Source of the DNA: Spirochaetota bacterium
Lineage (GTDB): Bacteria; Spirochaetota; UBA4802; UBA5550
Direction of reading: 5' to 3'
DNA: 64,000 bases
Assembly (NCBI GenBank): GCA_016933025.1
Contig: JAFGBT010000028.1
Span: 124,001-188,000, forward strand
Of this stretch, positions 1 through 8,873 are shown piece by piece (within the stretch, counting starts at the first letter, position 1; every line of letters starts with the position of its first letter). The translations under genes were made by a program, and so were the position numbers. The notes under the pieces were generated by a model, which had not been told where the DNA came from, did not search any database, and saw only the letters and a list, made by a program, of their open reading frames with translations.

Positions 1-460
1 ACCCGATCATGAAATCCTCGATGCTCTTCATTGAAATCCCTCGTGCTGTTATATACGACAATCCCTTTTTATCGGGCGGGGTAGCGATATGCGCATGATA
101 GTGGTCCATGGCGGCGCGGTTGAGGCGGTGCAATGCCTCGATTATGGCCGAATCCCCTTTTTTTTCGTCCCTGATCGCCACCCCGACAAGGTCGGCGACG
201 AATTTTACGCTCTCCGGAAACTCAAGCCGTTCTATCTTTGAAATGAAATTGAAAATATTGCCGCCCGTATGGCAGCCGAAACAGTAAAATATCTGCTTTT
301 CGGGAGAAACGGAAAACGATGGCGTCTTCTCCCGGTGAAAGGGGCACAGCCCTATGTAGTTTTTGCCTTTCTTCTTCAGCGAAGGGACATACCGCTTGAT
401 AACATCCTGAATGACAACCTTATCGCGGATCAAATCAAGGGTTTCAGGTGGAATATACAA
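1..460 (-). CDS. dnaG: DNA primase DnaG, N-terminal part (runs off left edge)
   Basis: Synthesises RNA primers at the replication fork. About 153 codons of the 5' end are present and the rest lies left of the window. The minus strand encodes the CHC2 zinc ribbon (CPFH at residues 39-42, CFGC at 60-63), followed by the start of the primase core. I place the start at a TTG (460) because GGGG lies five bases upstream and the protein then opens MYIPPETLDL, as the family does. A GTG at 475 is an alternative. The family assignment is secure; the start is less so. Confidence 0.93.
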   Translation of the reverse strand, partial: MYIPPETLDLIRDKVVIQDVIKRYVPSLKKKGKNYIGLCPFHREKTPSFSVSPEKQIFYCFGCHTGGNIFNFISKIERLEFPESVKFVADLVGVAIRDEKKGDSAIIEALHRLNRAAMDHYHAHIATPPDKKGLSYITARGISMKSIEDFMIG

Positions 461-878
461 TGTAACCCCGCACACAATATAATATCACGCACAGACCCGC
501 ACCTGCAAATCCGGGAATCATTGCAGTTAACTATCATCAATTTACTTGGACTGCCGCTAACCCCGGGACAATGACACTGAAATCGCGCAGAGGTATCCTT
601 TTGATATAACTGTGCAGATGATTCGTTTTCTTTTTATCTAATAGATAACAAAAAAACAAACCTGCGTCAATAGCTCACTAAAAATATTTAATATTTATAT
701 GAAAAATTGTCTATAAAAAATAATAAATTCAACTAAAACCTGTCGATATGTATATTGTGTCATGTCCGCAGGCATATTGATCGGACATAATATTTTTTCC
801 GGGCTGGATAAAAAACCTTTTACATAATCAGCAGACTATTATTGAAATATCCTTCACCATACTGCGAGCGAGGTCCTC
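461..878. other. AT-rich intergenic region between divergent dnaG and DUF4015 gene
   Basis: No open frame with coding character was found. The stretch is very AT-rich between about 600 and 830, as expected for divergent promoters. A 7-bp dyad (ATGTCCG at 762-768, CGGACAT at 782-788) lies upstream of the rightward gene and could be an operator. No convincing -35/-10 pair was identified. Confidence 0.5.
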
Positions 879-1910
879 ATGAATAAAGCCGGCTTATTGT
901 TGCTCCTTACCGGGGCGTTCATCTTTCTCAGCAATCCCTTCGACTTCAATTATTCCCCCGTTTCAGGCCTGAAAGACAATATCGTCGTGGCTCAATTCAA
1001 CGACCCCGACGAAGCCACGCGTGCCCGAGACGGACAGGACTACTCGTACCCCGACTTTTACCGGGGAATGTACCTGACCGTCAATTCTGCTAACAATCTC
1101 AAGAAGCTCCGGGATTTCGTTGCTAAGGCGAGGTCGGCGAATATAAACACCATGGTCCTCGACGTGCAGAGCGGGAAGCGTGTTAAATGCATGGTTCCGG
1201 AGTCTAACGTCCGTTACTGCATTGACAACGGCATCCATCCGGTGGCGCGTGTCGTGGTGTTCCCCGACGGGCTGAGAAATTACCCGGTCCCGGAGAACTA
1301 TCTTGAAGACCGTATCGACATAGCTGAAGATGCCTGTAAAAAAGGGTTCCGGGAAATCCAGTTCGACTATATCCGCTTCCATGATTCCGGCAGCACGCGG
1401 CACCTCACCTTCAGCCAGCGCTACAAGTACATAGAAGATATTCTCACAATGGCGCGAAATCGCGTGAAAAAGTACAATGTTAAAATTGCTGCGGACGTCT
1501 TCGGCAGAATTCCCCTCAACAAGAACGATATCATCGGCCAGAACATGGAGAGCCTTGACAGGGTTGTGGATCTCATATGCCCGATGGCGTACCCGTCACA
1601 CTACACCTGGAGCAGGAAATTCTACGCCAATCCCTATTACACCGTCCACGAAACCTCCGTGAAAGCCAAAAACCGAACCAGGAACGCCGAGATCGTGACG
1701 TATATTCAGGCTTTCAAAATGAAGATGTCAGGCATACCCTTCGAAAAGTATATTGCCGACCAGATTAAGGCGGTACATGATTCGGGGATCAAGGGCTACA
1801 TCATGTGGAACGCGCGGCAGGACTACGATATCCCCCTATCGGTCGTAAAAAGCTACTACACGAAAAGCATTTCCCGGAAAGAAAAACACGAATCATCTGT
1901 TTTCGATTAA
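879..1910 (+). CDS. Putative glycoside hydrolase, DUF4015 family, exported
   Basis: A 343-residue protein with an N-terminal hydrophobic signal or anchor (residues 4-19), followed by a TIM-barrel-like sequence typical of DUF4015 putative glycosidases. Motifs in order are LDVQSG (~105), EIQFDYIRF (~160), AADVFG (~207), CPMAYPSHY (~235) and GYIMWNA (~307), which match the barrel strands of that family. The acidic residues in FDYIRF and ADVFG are likely active-site candidates. The substrate is unknown. The gene stands alone and ends at a strong palindromic terminator. Catalytic activity is inferred from the family only. Confidence 0.8.
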   Translation: MNKAGLLLLLTGAFIFLSNPFDFNYSPVSGLKDNIVVAQFNDPDEATRARDGQDYSYPDFYRGMYLTVNSANNLKKLRDFVAKARSANINTMVLDVQSGKRVKCMVPESNVRYCIDNGIHPVARVVVFPDGLRNYPVPENYLEDRIDIAEDACKKGFREIQFDYIRFHDSGSTRHLTFSQRYKYIEDILTMARNRVKKYNVKIAADVFGRIPLNKNDIIGQNMESLDRVVDLICPMAYPSHYTWSRKFYANPYYTVHETSVKAKNRTRNAEIVTYIQAFKMKMSGIPFEKYIADQIKAVHDSGIKGYIMWNARQDYDIPLSVVKSYYTKSISRKEKHESSVFD

Positions 1911-1918
1911 TTATGCGA

Positions 1919-1976
1919 TACACACCCGCACACGCAGGCGCGGTTTCGAAATCGCGCCTGCGTGTGCGGGTGTGTA
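1919..1976. terminator. Bidirectional terminator, 24-bp perfect inverted repeat
   Basis: Arms of 24 bp (1919-1942 and 1953-1976) flank a 10-nt centre that is itself nearly palindromic. It lies exactly between two convergent genes (ending 1910 and 1981), so it probably stops transcription from both sides. Confidence 0.8.
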
Positions 1977-1980
1977 CATA

Positions 1981-2442
1981 TCAATCTCTCTCATAATCTA
2001 TCTTGAACTCCGCCTCCCCGCTTCTTGCTGTCGTCATCTTGACTATTACAATCCTGTCCTCAGGCAGATCAAAATATATGAAATTGGGCTTCGGCTGCTC
2101 GATATTGTTCAGCTTGACGTAACGGCCAGATTTCTGGTCAAGTACCCACTTCTCGACCGTTACAAGATGGCGGTTCGGCTGGAGGTTCGCCTCGTACGTC
2201 TTCTGCTGCGACTCCAACCCGGTCGTCGTCCGCCCCTCCTCGGACTTGTCAATAAAGAGCTTGTAGTACGACCGCCGGTCGTCCTCAGGGTTGTTCACAT
2301 CCAGGTCATAGCCTATAAAGAGGAAATTGTACTCCTCCGGGCTCCGGTAGCGCATAACGTCATCCTGCACAATGGCAGAAACGCATCCGGAAAGCATTGA
2401 AAAGAGCAGAAACGCCATGAATGAGAAGAAGAATCCTTTCAT
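1981..2442 (-). CDS. Small lipoprotein of unknown function
   Basis: A 153-residue protein with a lipoprotein signal peptide (lipobox LSGC, Cys ~20). I recognise no family. The mature part is hydrophilic and beta-rich in composition and carries a basic patch but no repeated motif. Its ATG overlaps the stop of the upstream PPC-repeat lipoprotein (ATGA, 2439-2442), so the two are translationally coupled and may act together at the cell envelope. Confidence 0.75.
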   Translation of the reverse strand: MKGFFFSFMAFLLFSMLSGCVSAIVQDDVMRYRSPEEYNFLFIGYDLDVNNPEDDRRSYYKLFIDKSEEGRTTTGLESQQKTYEANLQPNRHLVTVEKWVLDQKSGRYVKLNNIEQPKPNFIYFDLPEDRIVIVKMTTARSGEAEFKIDYERD

Positions 2443-3995
2443 CGCACACCTCCGAGGCTGACGGTATATGGATAGTCGTAATTCTCCTTAACCGCTTCAA
2501 CAATGACATACCCCTTCCTGTCAATCATCTCACTGAATATCGATCTGCTTTCTCCCTTGACCTCTACCGTCCGTATAATATATCCGAGCGGGTCGGTAAT
2601 GGACACCTTGATCTCCCCTCCCCTGACTCCGCGTATTTCGAATTTTTCCTTTATCCGTGATTCGCAAGTAACGATAAAGTAATCCCTGTCGCCGCGGTAT
2701 GACGTATACCCGGTAACCGATTTACCGGACATGTTGTTCGCCTGAGAGGTATCGCTGTTCGGCTCCCGTTCCATGGCCGCAATTTCGTCAAGACGTGTCA
2801 CGGACAGGACATATTCACCTGCCGGAAGCCGGTCGCCGGTCCTGGCGGATACCGAGACGAAAAAATTCCTCTCGCTGTAAAAATTCGGGTACACCTCTCG
2901 ATCGCCCCTCCCGCCTCCATTGATATCGATTATCTTTTCCCTCTCGGCGCTGTAAAGGCCAAACATAATGTCCATTTCTTCGGGCGGTCTCAGCTCAATC
3001 CGGTAGATAGCGGGACCGTCTTCTGCATCGCAGAGGAAGATGTCCCTGTCGTCCCTGGCATTTATCTTCCCCGTTGTGACCGTGCCGGTGCAGGCATTGG
3101 CAGAGTCAAAATCGTTGTTCGGCTCTATCTCTCCCCCGCGATCGTGCTCATTCAGGATAATTTTCAGCACATACGGCTCGTCATGGTTTACCGTATAGCC
3201 CTTCGCAGCGACCATTATATAATAGCTGCCGGATTTCCTGATGCCGGCCCCGGTTATCGACTCCGGCTCGCCGGCGCCTCCATTATCCGACTCGGCGATA
3301 AGCGAACGCTCCGTATCGTAGAGATAAACAAGTGAATTGACCCCGGTTACTCCAGAGATAGACAGGTCCATGAGCAGGGGAAGATCCGAAGCAAGCTCAA
3401 CGTCAGCGACGAACCAGTCTTCCTCGCGATGAAGGTTCTCCACGGCATCGTTGAGCCTGTTATAGGCGGGGGAAAAATAACCGGTTATCTCCCGGCCGGG
3501 ATACAGCGTATCGGCATGATCAGAGTTGTCATTCGGCTCCGACTCCTCGGCAATGGCCTCCCTCCACGTGACTGTCAGCTCATAGGCGTTATCCCTTTCT
3601 GATTTCCGCGGATCCCGGTCACTCTGAAAAACCTCGAGGTAATAGTCTCCGGGGACCACCGCAAGGTTCGGCATCCGTTCAGGTGAGGACTTGCGGTTGT
3701 CGTCAACCCATTTGACGAGCTCAGGCTTCTCGTCGCCCTTCCATATTTTAAGAGCAAGATTGATTCCCCTCAGACCGGACAGATGGATATCCAGCACGCC
3801 GGCCTCCTTCAGCTCCAGCCTGAAGAAGTCGCGATCGTTGGCGGTTGCCATGGACCCGATGTAGCGGACGTCGTGAGATATCCCGTTTGCCGTGGAAAAC
3901 GAATTATTCGGCTCCTTCTCGGGATCCCCTTTTTTCGAGCAGGATCCGAAAAATACAAGAATGAAAATGACCTGTGCTATGACGATAAATCTCAT
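2439..3995 (-). CDS. Lipoprotein with four PPC-type (pre-peptidase C-terminal-like) repeats
   Basis: A 518-residue protein with lipobox FGSC (Cys ~19). It has four regularly spaced repeat units, each opening with an EPN(N/D/S)xxxxAn motif (about residues 27, 152, 290 and 416) and continuing with a D(R/E)D(F/W/I/Y)F beta-strand motif. That layout is typical of bacterial pre-peptidase C-terminal domains, beta-sandwich modules attached to secreted enzymes. No protease domain is fused here, so this is a pure repeat lipoprotein, perhaps an adhesive or scaffolding surface protein. It is first in a two-gene operon with the lipoprotein ending at 1981. Confidence 0.8.
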   Translation of the reverse strand: MRFIVIAQVIFILVFFGSCSKKGDPEKEPNNSFSTANGISHDVRYIGSMATANDRDFFRLELKEAGVLDIHLSGLRGINLALKIWKGDEKPELVKWVDDNRKSSPERMPNLAVVPGDYYLEVFQSDRDPRKSERDNAYELTVTWREAIAEESEPNDNSDHADTLYPGREITGYFSPAYNRLNDAVENLHREEDWFVADVELASDLPLLMDLSISGVTGVNSLVYLYDTERSLIAESDNGGAGEPESITGAGIRKSGSYYIMVAAKGYTVNHDEPYVLKIILNEHDRGGEIEPNNDFDSANACTGTVTTGKINARDDRDIFLCDAEDGPAIYRIELRPPEEMDIMFGLYSAEREKIIDINGGGRGDREVYPNFYSERNFFVSVSARTGDRLPAGEYVLSVTRLDEIAAMEREPNSDTSQANNMSGKSVTGYTSYRGDRDYFIVTCESRIKEKFEIRGVRGGEIKVSITDPLGYIIRTVEVKGESRSIFSEMIDRKGYVIVEAVKENYDYPYTVSLGGVR

Positions 3996-4062
3996 ACACC
4001 CTCAATAAGATATTGACAATGAGCAATAACCACGATCAATCTCTTTCTGACAGAAAAGTCTG

Positions 4063-4177
4063 ATTGAAGTGCCGCAAACTCATATTCTTCATCGGGAGTA
4101 AGGGGTGAAGCCCCTTAAAGGACCCTTCATTGTGGCCTACCAGGCCGGACGCGATAGGAGTTTCACAACACTTCAAT
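4063..4177. repeat. MITE-like element with imperfect terminal inverted repeats
   Basis: The ends form an imperfect inverted repeat (ATTGAAGTG..AAACTC against GAGTTT..CACTTCAAT). The interior holds two small hairpins (AGGGGTGAAGCCCCT and GGCCTACCAGGCC). There is no coding content. It sits between divergent genes and looks like a short non-autonomous or REP-type element; other genomic copies cannot be checked here. Confidence 0.45.
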
Positions 4178-4263
4178 TTTTCGAAATAAGTTGACTGATT
4201 ATCGCACCTCCCGGAATAAAGCATATCTATCAGTTAAAAATAGCCGCCTGTCAAATATAATTT

Positions 4264-4291
4264 TTGACCTGTCAGTGGAGAATGTTAAAAT
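4264..4291 (+). promoter_or_regulatory. Sigma-70-type promoter for RNA methyltransferase gene
   Basis: TTGACC (4264-4269), a 16-bp spacer and TAAAAT (4286-4291). The predicted start site lies about 15 nt before the GTG start at 4313. Confidence 0.55.
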
Positions 4292-4312
4292 CTGTCTCAA
4301 TCAGAGACGCCA

Positions 4313-5482
4313 GTGAAAACAAATTCTGCAGATAAGACCATCACGATAACGCTCGAAAAGCCGGTCTACGGCGGGTTCTGTCTCGGGCGCCACGCGGGCA
4401 AGGCCGTGCTCGTCCCGTTCGGCATCCCCGGCGAGACCGTGCGGGTCAGTATATACGATGAAAAAAAAGACTACTCTTTCGGCAGAATAGAGTCGCCGGT
4501 GGTCGCTCGCGACGATAGGCTCACGCCCGACTGCCCGCACTTTGAGGAGTGCGGCGGCTGCAGTTACCTGCACGTATCCTACGAAAACGAACTGGACATG
4601 AAGACAGCCATTCTCAGGGAGAGCCTGGAGAGAATAGCCGGCCTTGCGCCTGACCAGACACCGCCAATCGACATTGTGAGCGGCGGTCGGCTCCACTACC
4701 GCAGTCACGCCTCCATCAAGGCCCCGGGAGGGGACCCCGGTTTTTACCGTAGAGGCACCAACGACATAGTCCCGTTCCGGGGGAACGGCTGCCTTCTCCT
4801 GGATGAGGAATTGAATTCACGCATCGCCGCAGAGCGGTCGCCGGGAGATTTCCGAGCTGCTGTTGAGGCATCGGGGCGCGTCATCACCTCGCGTGACAAC
4901 GAAACCCTGGTCACCGAGAGAGAGGGGGGTATTACGTTCCGGAGGCATATCGGCCAGTTTTTCCAGGCCAACCGGTTCCTCCGGGGACGCATGCTTGAAA
5001 TCGTCAGACGTTACGCGGGGCTTGTTGGCAGCGAGTCATTTCTCGACGTGGGATGCGGCGTCGGGTTCTTCACCCTGTTCCTGTCGGGATCAGCGAGGGA
5101 GGGGACGGGAATCGATGTCAGCCGCGGGAGCATAGGCAGTGCGCGAGAGAACGCCGCGCTGAACGGCATCGGCAACGTTCGATTCCGGGCCCTTCACTCG
5201 TCGCGCGTCCACCCGTCACGCGCGGTCCCGGACGCGGTCATCATCGACCCACCGCGCGCGGGAATCGACCGGAAGACGAGACAGACCCTCTCCGCCATCG
5301 GATCGAGGCTGGTCTACGTCTCATGCAACCCCTCAACTTTTTCCCGCGACGCGAAAGACCTCCTGCGCGGCGGGTACCGCCTCGACCGCCTCACGCTCAT
5401 AGACATGTTTCCCGCAACGCACCACATAGAAGTGATATCACTCTTCACGCCTGCGGAGGTCAGTCGTCCCGCCGGAGAATGA
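4313..5482 (+). CDS. 23S rRNA (uracil-5-)-methyltransferase, RumA/RlmD-TrmA family
   Basis: SAM-dependent methyltransferase that makes 5-methyluridine in RNA. The 389-residue protein begins with a TRAM-like RNA-binding region (residues 10-60). The [4Fe-4S] ligand set C..ECGGCSYLH follows at ~73-84. Next come the Rossmann SAM site LDVGCGVGFF (~246), IDPPRAGID (~307) and the catalytic nucleophile motif SCNPSTFSRD (~332). The start is GTG. It is somewhat short for RlmD (~430), and RlmC/RlmD/TrmA specificity cannot be decided. The 3' end overlaps the convergent ParB-like gene by 23 bp. Confidence 0.9.
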   Translation: MKTNSADKTITITLEKPVYGGFCLGRHAGKAVLVPFGIPGETVRVSIYDEKKDYSFGRIESPVVARDDRLTPDCPHFEECGGCSYLHVSYENELDMKTAILRESLERIAGLAPDQTPPIDIVSGGRLHYRSHASIKAPGGDPGFYRRGTNDIVPFRGNGCLLLDEELNSRIAAERSPGDFRAAVEASGRVITSRDNETLVTEREGGITFRRHIGQFFQANRFLRGRMLEIVRRYAGLVGSESFLDVGCGVGFFTLFLSGSAREGTGIDVSRGSIGSARENAALNGIGNVRFRALHSSRVHPSRAVPDAVIIDPPRAGIDRKTRQTLSAIGSRLVYVSCNPSTFSRDAKDLLRGGYRLDRLTLIDMFPATHHIEVISLFTPAEVSRPAGE

Positions 5483-5873
5483 ATTTTTTCACCCAGTCAA
5501 CGATCGTCCTGAACAGCCTGAGGAGCCAGAGCCTCACCTTCTCGAAACCGCCGGCGAGCAGGTACTGCCTTTCCTCCTCATAGTGCTGGACTTCGTTGAA
5601 CGTCAGCTCCTTCCGCGCCAGGTTCTCGTCCGCCTCCATGAGGAGCCGGTCGATGCGGGAGCCGGTCGGCACCATCCGGCATTCAATTTCCTCCATGCCG
5701 AGCGCCTTGCAGGCCTGGAGCCGCCTGAAACCCGCGACAAGCTCCATGTCCTCGGTTACCGTGACCGGGTTCATGAGACCGAACTTGCTGATTGATTCCA
5801 TGAGATCCGAAATGTCGCCGATTTCTTTCCGTATCCGCTTTTTGATTTTAATTTCTTCTATACGGACCTTCAC
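5460..5873 (-). CDS. Small ParB/sulfiredoxin-fold protein with amphipathic tail
   Basis: A 137-residue protein. Residues 1-75 match the ParB N-terminal (ParB/Srx) fold: a SDLMESISKFGLMNPVTV helix-strand segment, then the nucleotide-site box ELVAGFRRLQACKALG (GERR-like box with F in place of E). No helix-turn-helix or dimerisation domain follows, so it is not a canonical chromosome-partition ParB. The C-terminus (WLLRLFRTIVDWVKKFI) is amphipathic and could bind membrane. It probably shares an operon with the upstream membrane protein gene (gap ~51 nt). Confidence 0.7.
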   Translation of the reverse strand: MKVRIEEIKIKKRIRKEIGDISDLMESISKFGLMNPVTVTEDMELVAGFRRLQACKALGMEEIECRMVPTGSRIDRLLMEADENLARKELTFNEVQHYEEERQYLLAGGFEKVRLWLLRLFRTIVDWVKKFILRRDD

Positions 5874-5924
5874 CCTGTTCCTCCCCTTCGTTGCGCCGTC
5901 GATATTAGTGCCCCAGCGGCGCCA

Positions 5925-6383
5925 CTACATATGGCCAAATCTTATTATATTTATCAACCTCGAGACGAAGAAAGCCCCTATTATAAGGAAAAACGGGAGC
6001 GAAAAAAATATCCCGAGGAATTCAATCTGCTGCACGATCCCCTTCTCGTAAACTTTCTTTCCGAAATAATTGATATGATACCATTGGGGGTCCTTGCTCC
6101 GCCGGTAAATGTTCCTGAATATTGCGGCCTTGATGCCGAGAAGCAGAATGGTGACAAAACCGGACAGGAGCCAGAAGAAAAACTTCAGGTTCAATTCCCT
6201 GATAAGATGCGGCTTTGTCAATGAAATGACTATCAGCGCGAGGGCAATCGCCATGTTCAACCCGACCGTGGCGATGAACCAGAAAAAATATATCCCCTTC
6301 TTGTTCTTTATGTACAGCGCAATAATGACAATATGCAATGTAAACGAGGTGAGGAGACAGAAAAATAGCGTATAAATTATCAT
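5925..6383 (-). CDS. Four-helix integral membrane protein, unknown
   Basis: A 152-residue protein with four predicted membrane segments (about residues 3-24, 31-53, 68-90 and 123-146), separated by short basic loops. I recognise no family or catalytic motif. It lies upstream of and co-directional with the ParB-like gene, suggesting that the small ParB-fold protein with its amphipathic tail may work next to it at the membrane; that is inference from position. Confidence 0.65.
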   Translation of the reverse strand: MIIYTLFFCLLTSFTLHIVIIALYIKNKKGIYFFWFIATVGLNMAIALALIVISLTKPHLIRELNLKFFFWLLSGFVTILLLGIKAAIFRNIYRRSKDPQWYHINYFGKKVYEKGIVQQIEFLGIFFSLPFFLIIGAFFVSRLINIIRFGHM

Positions 6384-6542
6384 TGGAACCCTTCACCGTA
6401 TAGGAATTATAAAATATTTCTAAATTGTCAAGAATATTAAGACTTGATGCAGGCGCTTCAGTCCGGCAAGCGTTTAAATGACAATTTATTTTTAAAAAAA
6501 AGCGTCAGGATCTGGAGGAGACGCTCGTCTTCGTTAAAAACA

Positions 6543-6566
6543 CGATACCCGCTTGCGCGGGTATCG
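6543..6566 (-). terminator. Hairpin terminator of M23/TPR operon
   Basis: 10-bp perfect stem (6543-6552 and 6557-6566) with a TTGC loop, 40 nt beyond the stop of the TPR protein gene on the minus strand. Confidence 0.6.
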
Positions 6567-6605
6567 GTAGTATCTCTGCCTGAAGTCAGTCGTGAGAGAT
6601 GGCAT

Positions 6606-7664
6606 TTATTTGACCTGCCGCCCCGTCTCGAAATAGTTGAGCAATTGCCGCGCCCGTCTGTTTTCATGGTCCGCCTGAAGCGCCTTTTCCGCATACATCC
6701 GGGCTTTCCCGATATTTTCATGACGGTAGTACAGCTCCGAGAGGGCCACGTACGCCTCAGCATGCGACGGGTTTATCTCGACCGCCTTGAGGAAATGATC
6801 CCTGGCCGCCTTGTCGTCGGAAACCGGAGAGCGATAATTGAAAACCCCCAGGTAAAAATGCATCGTGTCGGATTCGGGGTAAATGAGGAGCGCTTCGCCG
6901 CACAGCTTCATTCCGTCCTTGCGCGAACGCTCTTTCATCTTGTCTGGAAGGAATGATTCATAGACCTCCCTGTAACGCAGTTCCGCCATGCTCCTCAGAA
7001 GTATAAATTTATCCTCATTATCATATATAAGACCGATATGCCGGTAGCTTTCCTGGAATTCCCTCATGGCGAACTGGTCCATTCCCTGCTTCATGTAGAC
7101 CAGCCCCAGGCTGAGATGGGCTTCCGGGTCGTTCCTGTCCGCCTGCAGGGCGTTCCTGTATTCCCTAATGGCCTCTCCCGTGCTGCCGATGTTATTATAA
7201 TAATCCCCGCGCGCCTTGTATATATATGCGTATTTCGACGCGTCGTCAGCGGCCTTCAGCACCACTCTGTCCCCGACCGCGCCGAGCCGGAAATTCCCGT
7301 ACCCGACCAGCATGTCGCCGAACGAAACGCTCTTGAACACCGTACGCACCGTCATTTTTGCTACGACAAGGTTCTTGTCGTTGACTACGTAGAGCGTGTC
7401 CCCCTCGCGTATCCCCTCAGCTCTATAAAGCCGCACCGTCGCCTTGCTCTTGTCCTGCGCCCTGCCGATCAGGTCTTCCGCCGTTATCTCGTCGTTCGAG
7501 GAGTACGATATGACCTTTCCTTTCAATACCGCTTCGCATCCCACCCTGTCGGTCATCGTAAAGAAGACCTTCATCCTGGCGGCCGACTCGTCCATGGTCA
7601 TACCCGATCCGTCAATTCCGAAAAGAACAACCAGTAAGGCGGCGCCTGTAATTATCTTTTTCAT
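6606..7664 (-). CDS. Exported TPR-repeat protein
   Basis: A 352-residue protein with an N-terminal signal segment (residues 3-19). A beta-rich domain of unknown type (~35-140) follows, containing two GD..V motifs. The C-terminal half holds at least four tetratricopeptide repeats (~148-350), for example GDYYNNIGSTGEAIREYRNA, PEAHLSLGLVYMKQG and AEAYVALSELYYRH. TPRs mediate protein-protein contacts. The gene abuts the LysM/M23 gene with no spacer (7664/7665), so the two are probably co-translated and may form an envelope complex in cell-wall remodelling. Confidence 0.8.
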   Translation of the reverse strand: MKKIITGAALLVVLFGIDGSGMTMDESAARMKVFFTMTDRVGCEAVLKGKVISYSSNDEITAEDLIGRAQDKSKATVRLYRAEGIREGDTLYVVNDKNLVVAKMTVRTVFKSVSFGDMLVGYGNFRLGAVGDRVVLKAADDASKYAYIYKARGDYYNNIGSTGEAIREYRNALQADRNDPEAHLSLGLVYMKQGMDQFAMREFQESYRHIGLIYDNEDKFILLRSMAELRYREVYESFLPDKMKERSRKDGMKLCGEALLIYPESDTMHFYLGVFNYRSPVSDDKAARDHFLKAVEINPSHAEAYVALSELYYRHENIGKARMYAEKALQADHENRRARQLLNYFETGRQVK

Positions 7665-8738
7665 CTATCGGAGAAACCTCATCGGGTTTAATGGATTCAC
7701 GTATTTCCGTATCTCAAAATGGAGGTGAGCCCCGGTCACTGCCCCGGTCATGCCGGAATAGGCGATGACCTCGCCCCGCCCGACTGTGGCGTCAGCCGCG
7801 GCGAGATTTTTACTGTTATGAGCATAGACCGTGATATACCCTCCCCCGTGCCGCATGATCACGCAGTTGCCGTATCCCGGCTTCCAGCCGCTGAATATCA
7901 CCCTCCCGCTGTCGGCCGCACGAACCGGCGTGCCGACATTGGCACTGATGTCGATGCCGCAGTGGAAGCTCCTCCTCCTCGAGAGAGGGTCTTTGCGAGT
8001 GCCAAAGCCCGAGGTTATCCGTCCCCGCAGGGGCCAGCTGAATGTGCGGGTCCTGGAGGCGACTGACCTGCCCACCTTTTTCACTCGCATCCCGGCGACC
8101 GGTTCCCGCCTCTCGCGCGCCCCGGGAAGAAACAGCTTCTGCCCGGGATGGATGACCGTGCCGTTCAGGCCATTATTTGCGATGATTTTTTTCTGGCTTG
8201 TTTTGTACCGGCGTGCTATCTCCGATATGCTGTCGCCTTTTTCGACCCGGTAGTAAATCCCGTTCCTTGTTGGAACATCAATGTATCTTCCGGGTTTCAG
8301 CATGTCGGGGTTCTTGATCTCGTTGATGCTTATGATCATGTGCTGGTGCACCCCAAAACGTTTTGCGATCTTCCACAGGTTGTCGTTTTTCCTTATCCGG
8401 TAGCGGGTGAGGTGCCACCGCCTGTCCCCGGCCCGCAGCTTTTTAAAGTCGCTCCTGCCGCCGGGGGAGGCGACCCGGGAATCCCTCTTTTTTTTCACCC
8501 TCTCGTAGTCAATTATGGCGTCGTCGAAGGCATCGTTGTACAGTATACGCCCCGTCCGCTCTTCCTCGACATCGGCTTCAGGCGTGTCCGACTCCATCTG
8601 GATCCCGTGGATAATAATGGCATCCTCGAGTTTCACCGGATCCTCGCCTTCCTGCGGCGACGCAAACACCAGGTAGGCAGACATGCTTGTCGCCGCAGCG
8701 ATGCATAGAGCAAGGGCGGCAAGAATATACTTTTTCAT
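7665..8738 (-). CDS. Periplasmic LysM-M23 peptidoglycan endopeptidase (or EnvC/NlpD-like activator)
   Basis: A 357-residue protein with a signal anchor (residues 4-24) and an acidic linker. Two LysM modules (~115-158 and ~163-207) bind peptidoglycan. The C-terminal M23 domain (~235-350) begins at FSWPLRGRITSGFG. The zinc ligands of active lysostaphin-type peptidases appear present: HCGID (HxxxD) and HLHFE (HxH), plus YAHN. It may therefore cleave cross-bridges rather than only activate amidases. It is first gene of a two-gene operon with the TPR protein. Confidence 0.88.
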   Translation of the reverse strand: MKKYILAALALCIAAATSMSAYLVFASPQEGEDPVKLEDAIIIHGIQMESDTPEADVEEERTGRILYNDAFDDAIIDYERVKKKRDSRVASPGGRSDFKKLRAGDRRWHLTRYRIRKNDNLWKIAKRFGVHQHMIISINEIKNPDMLKPGRYIDVPTRNGIYYRVEKGDSISEIARRYKTSQKKIIANNGLNGTVIHPGQKLFLPGARERREPVAGMRVKKVGRSVASRTRTFSWPLRGRITSGFGTRKDPLSRRRSFHCGIDISANVGTPVRAADSGRVIFSGWKPGYGNCVIMRHGGGYITVYAHNSKNLAAADATVGRGEVIAYSGMTGAVTGAHLHFEIRKYVNPLNPMRFLR

Positions 8739-8873
8739 ACTTAAAAAATCGGTATCCGGAGCGATTATCTTTAAAGTTAAGTGCGGAAAAGGCCCATTTT
8801 ATAGCGGTTAAATGGTGTTACTACGAAAAATGACGGCATTCCGCGTTCTTCCTTTATGTCGCTTGCGCCGCAG

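Noticed and set aside
4036..4224. Leftward 62-codon open frame
   Set aside because: It lies within the MITE-like inverted repeat and has no RBS or recognised similarity.
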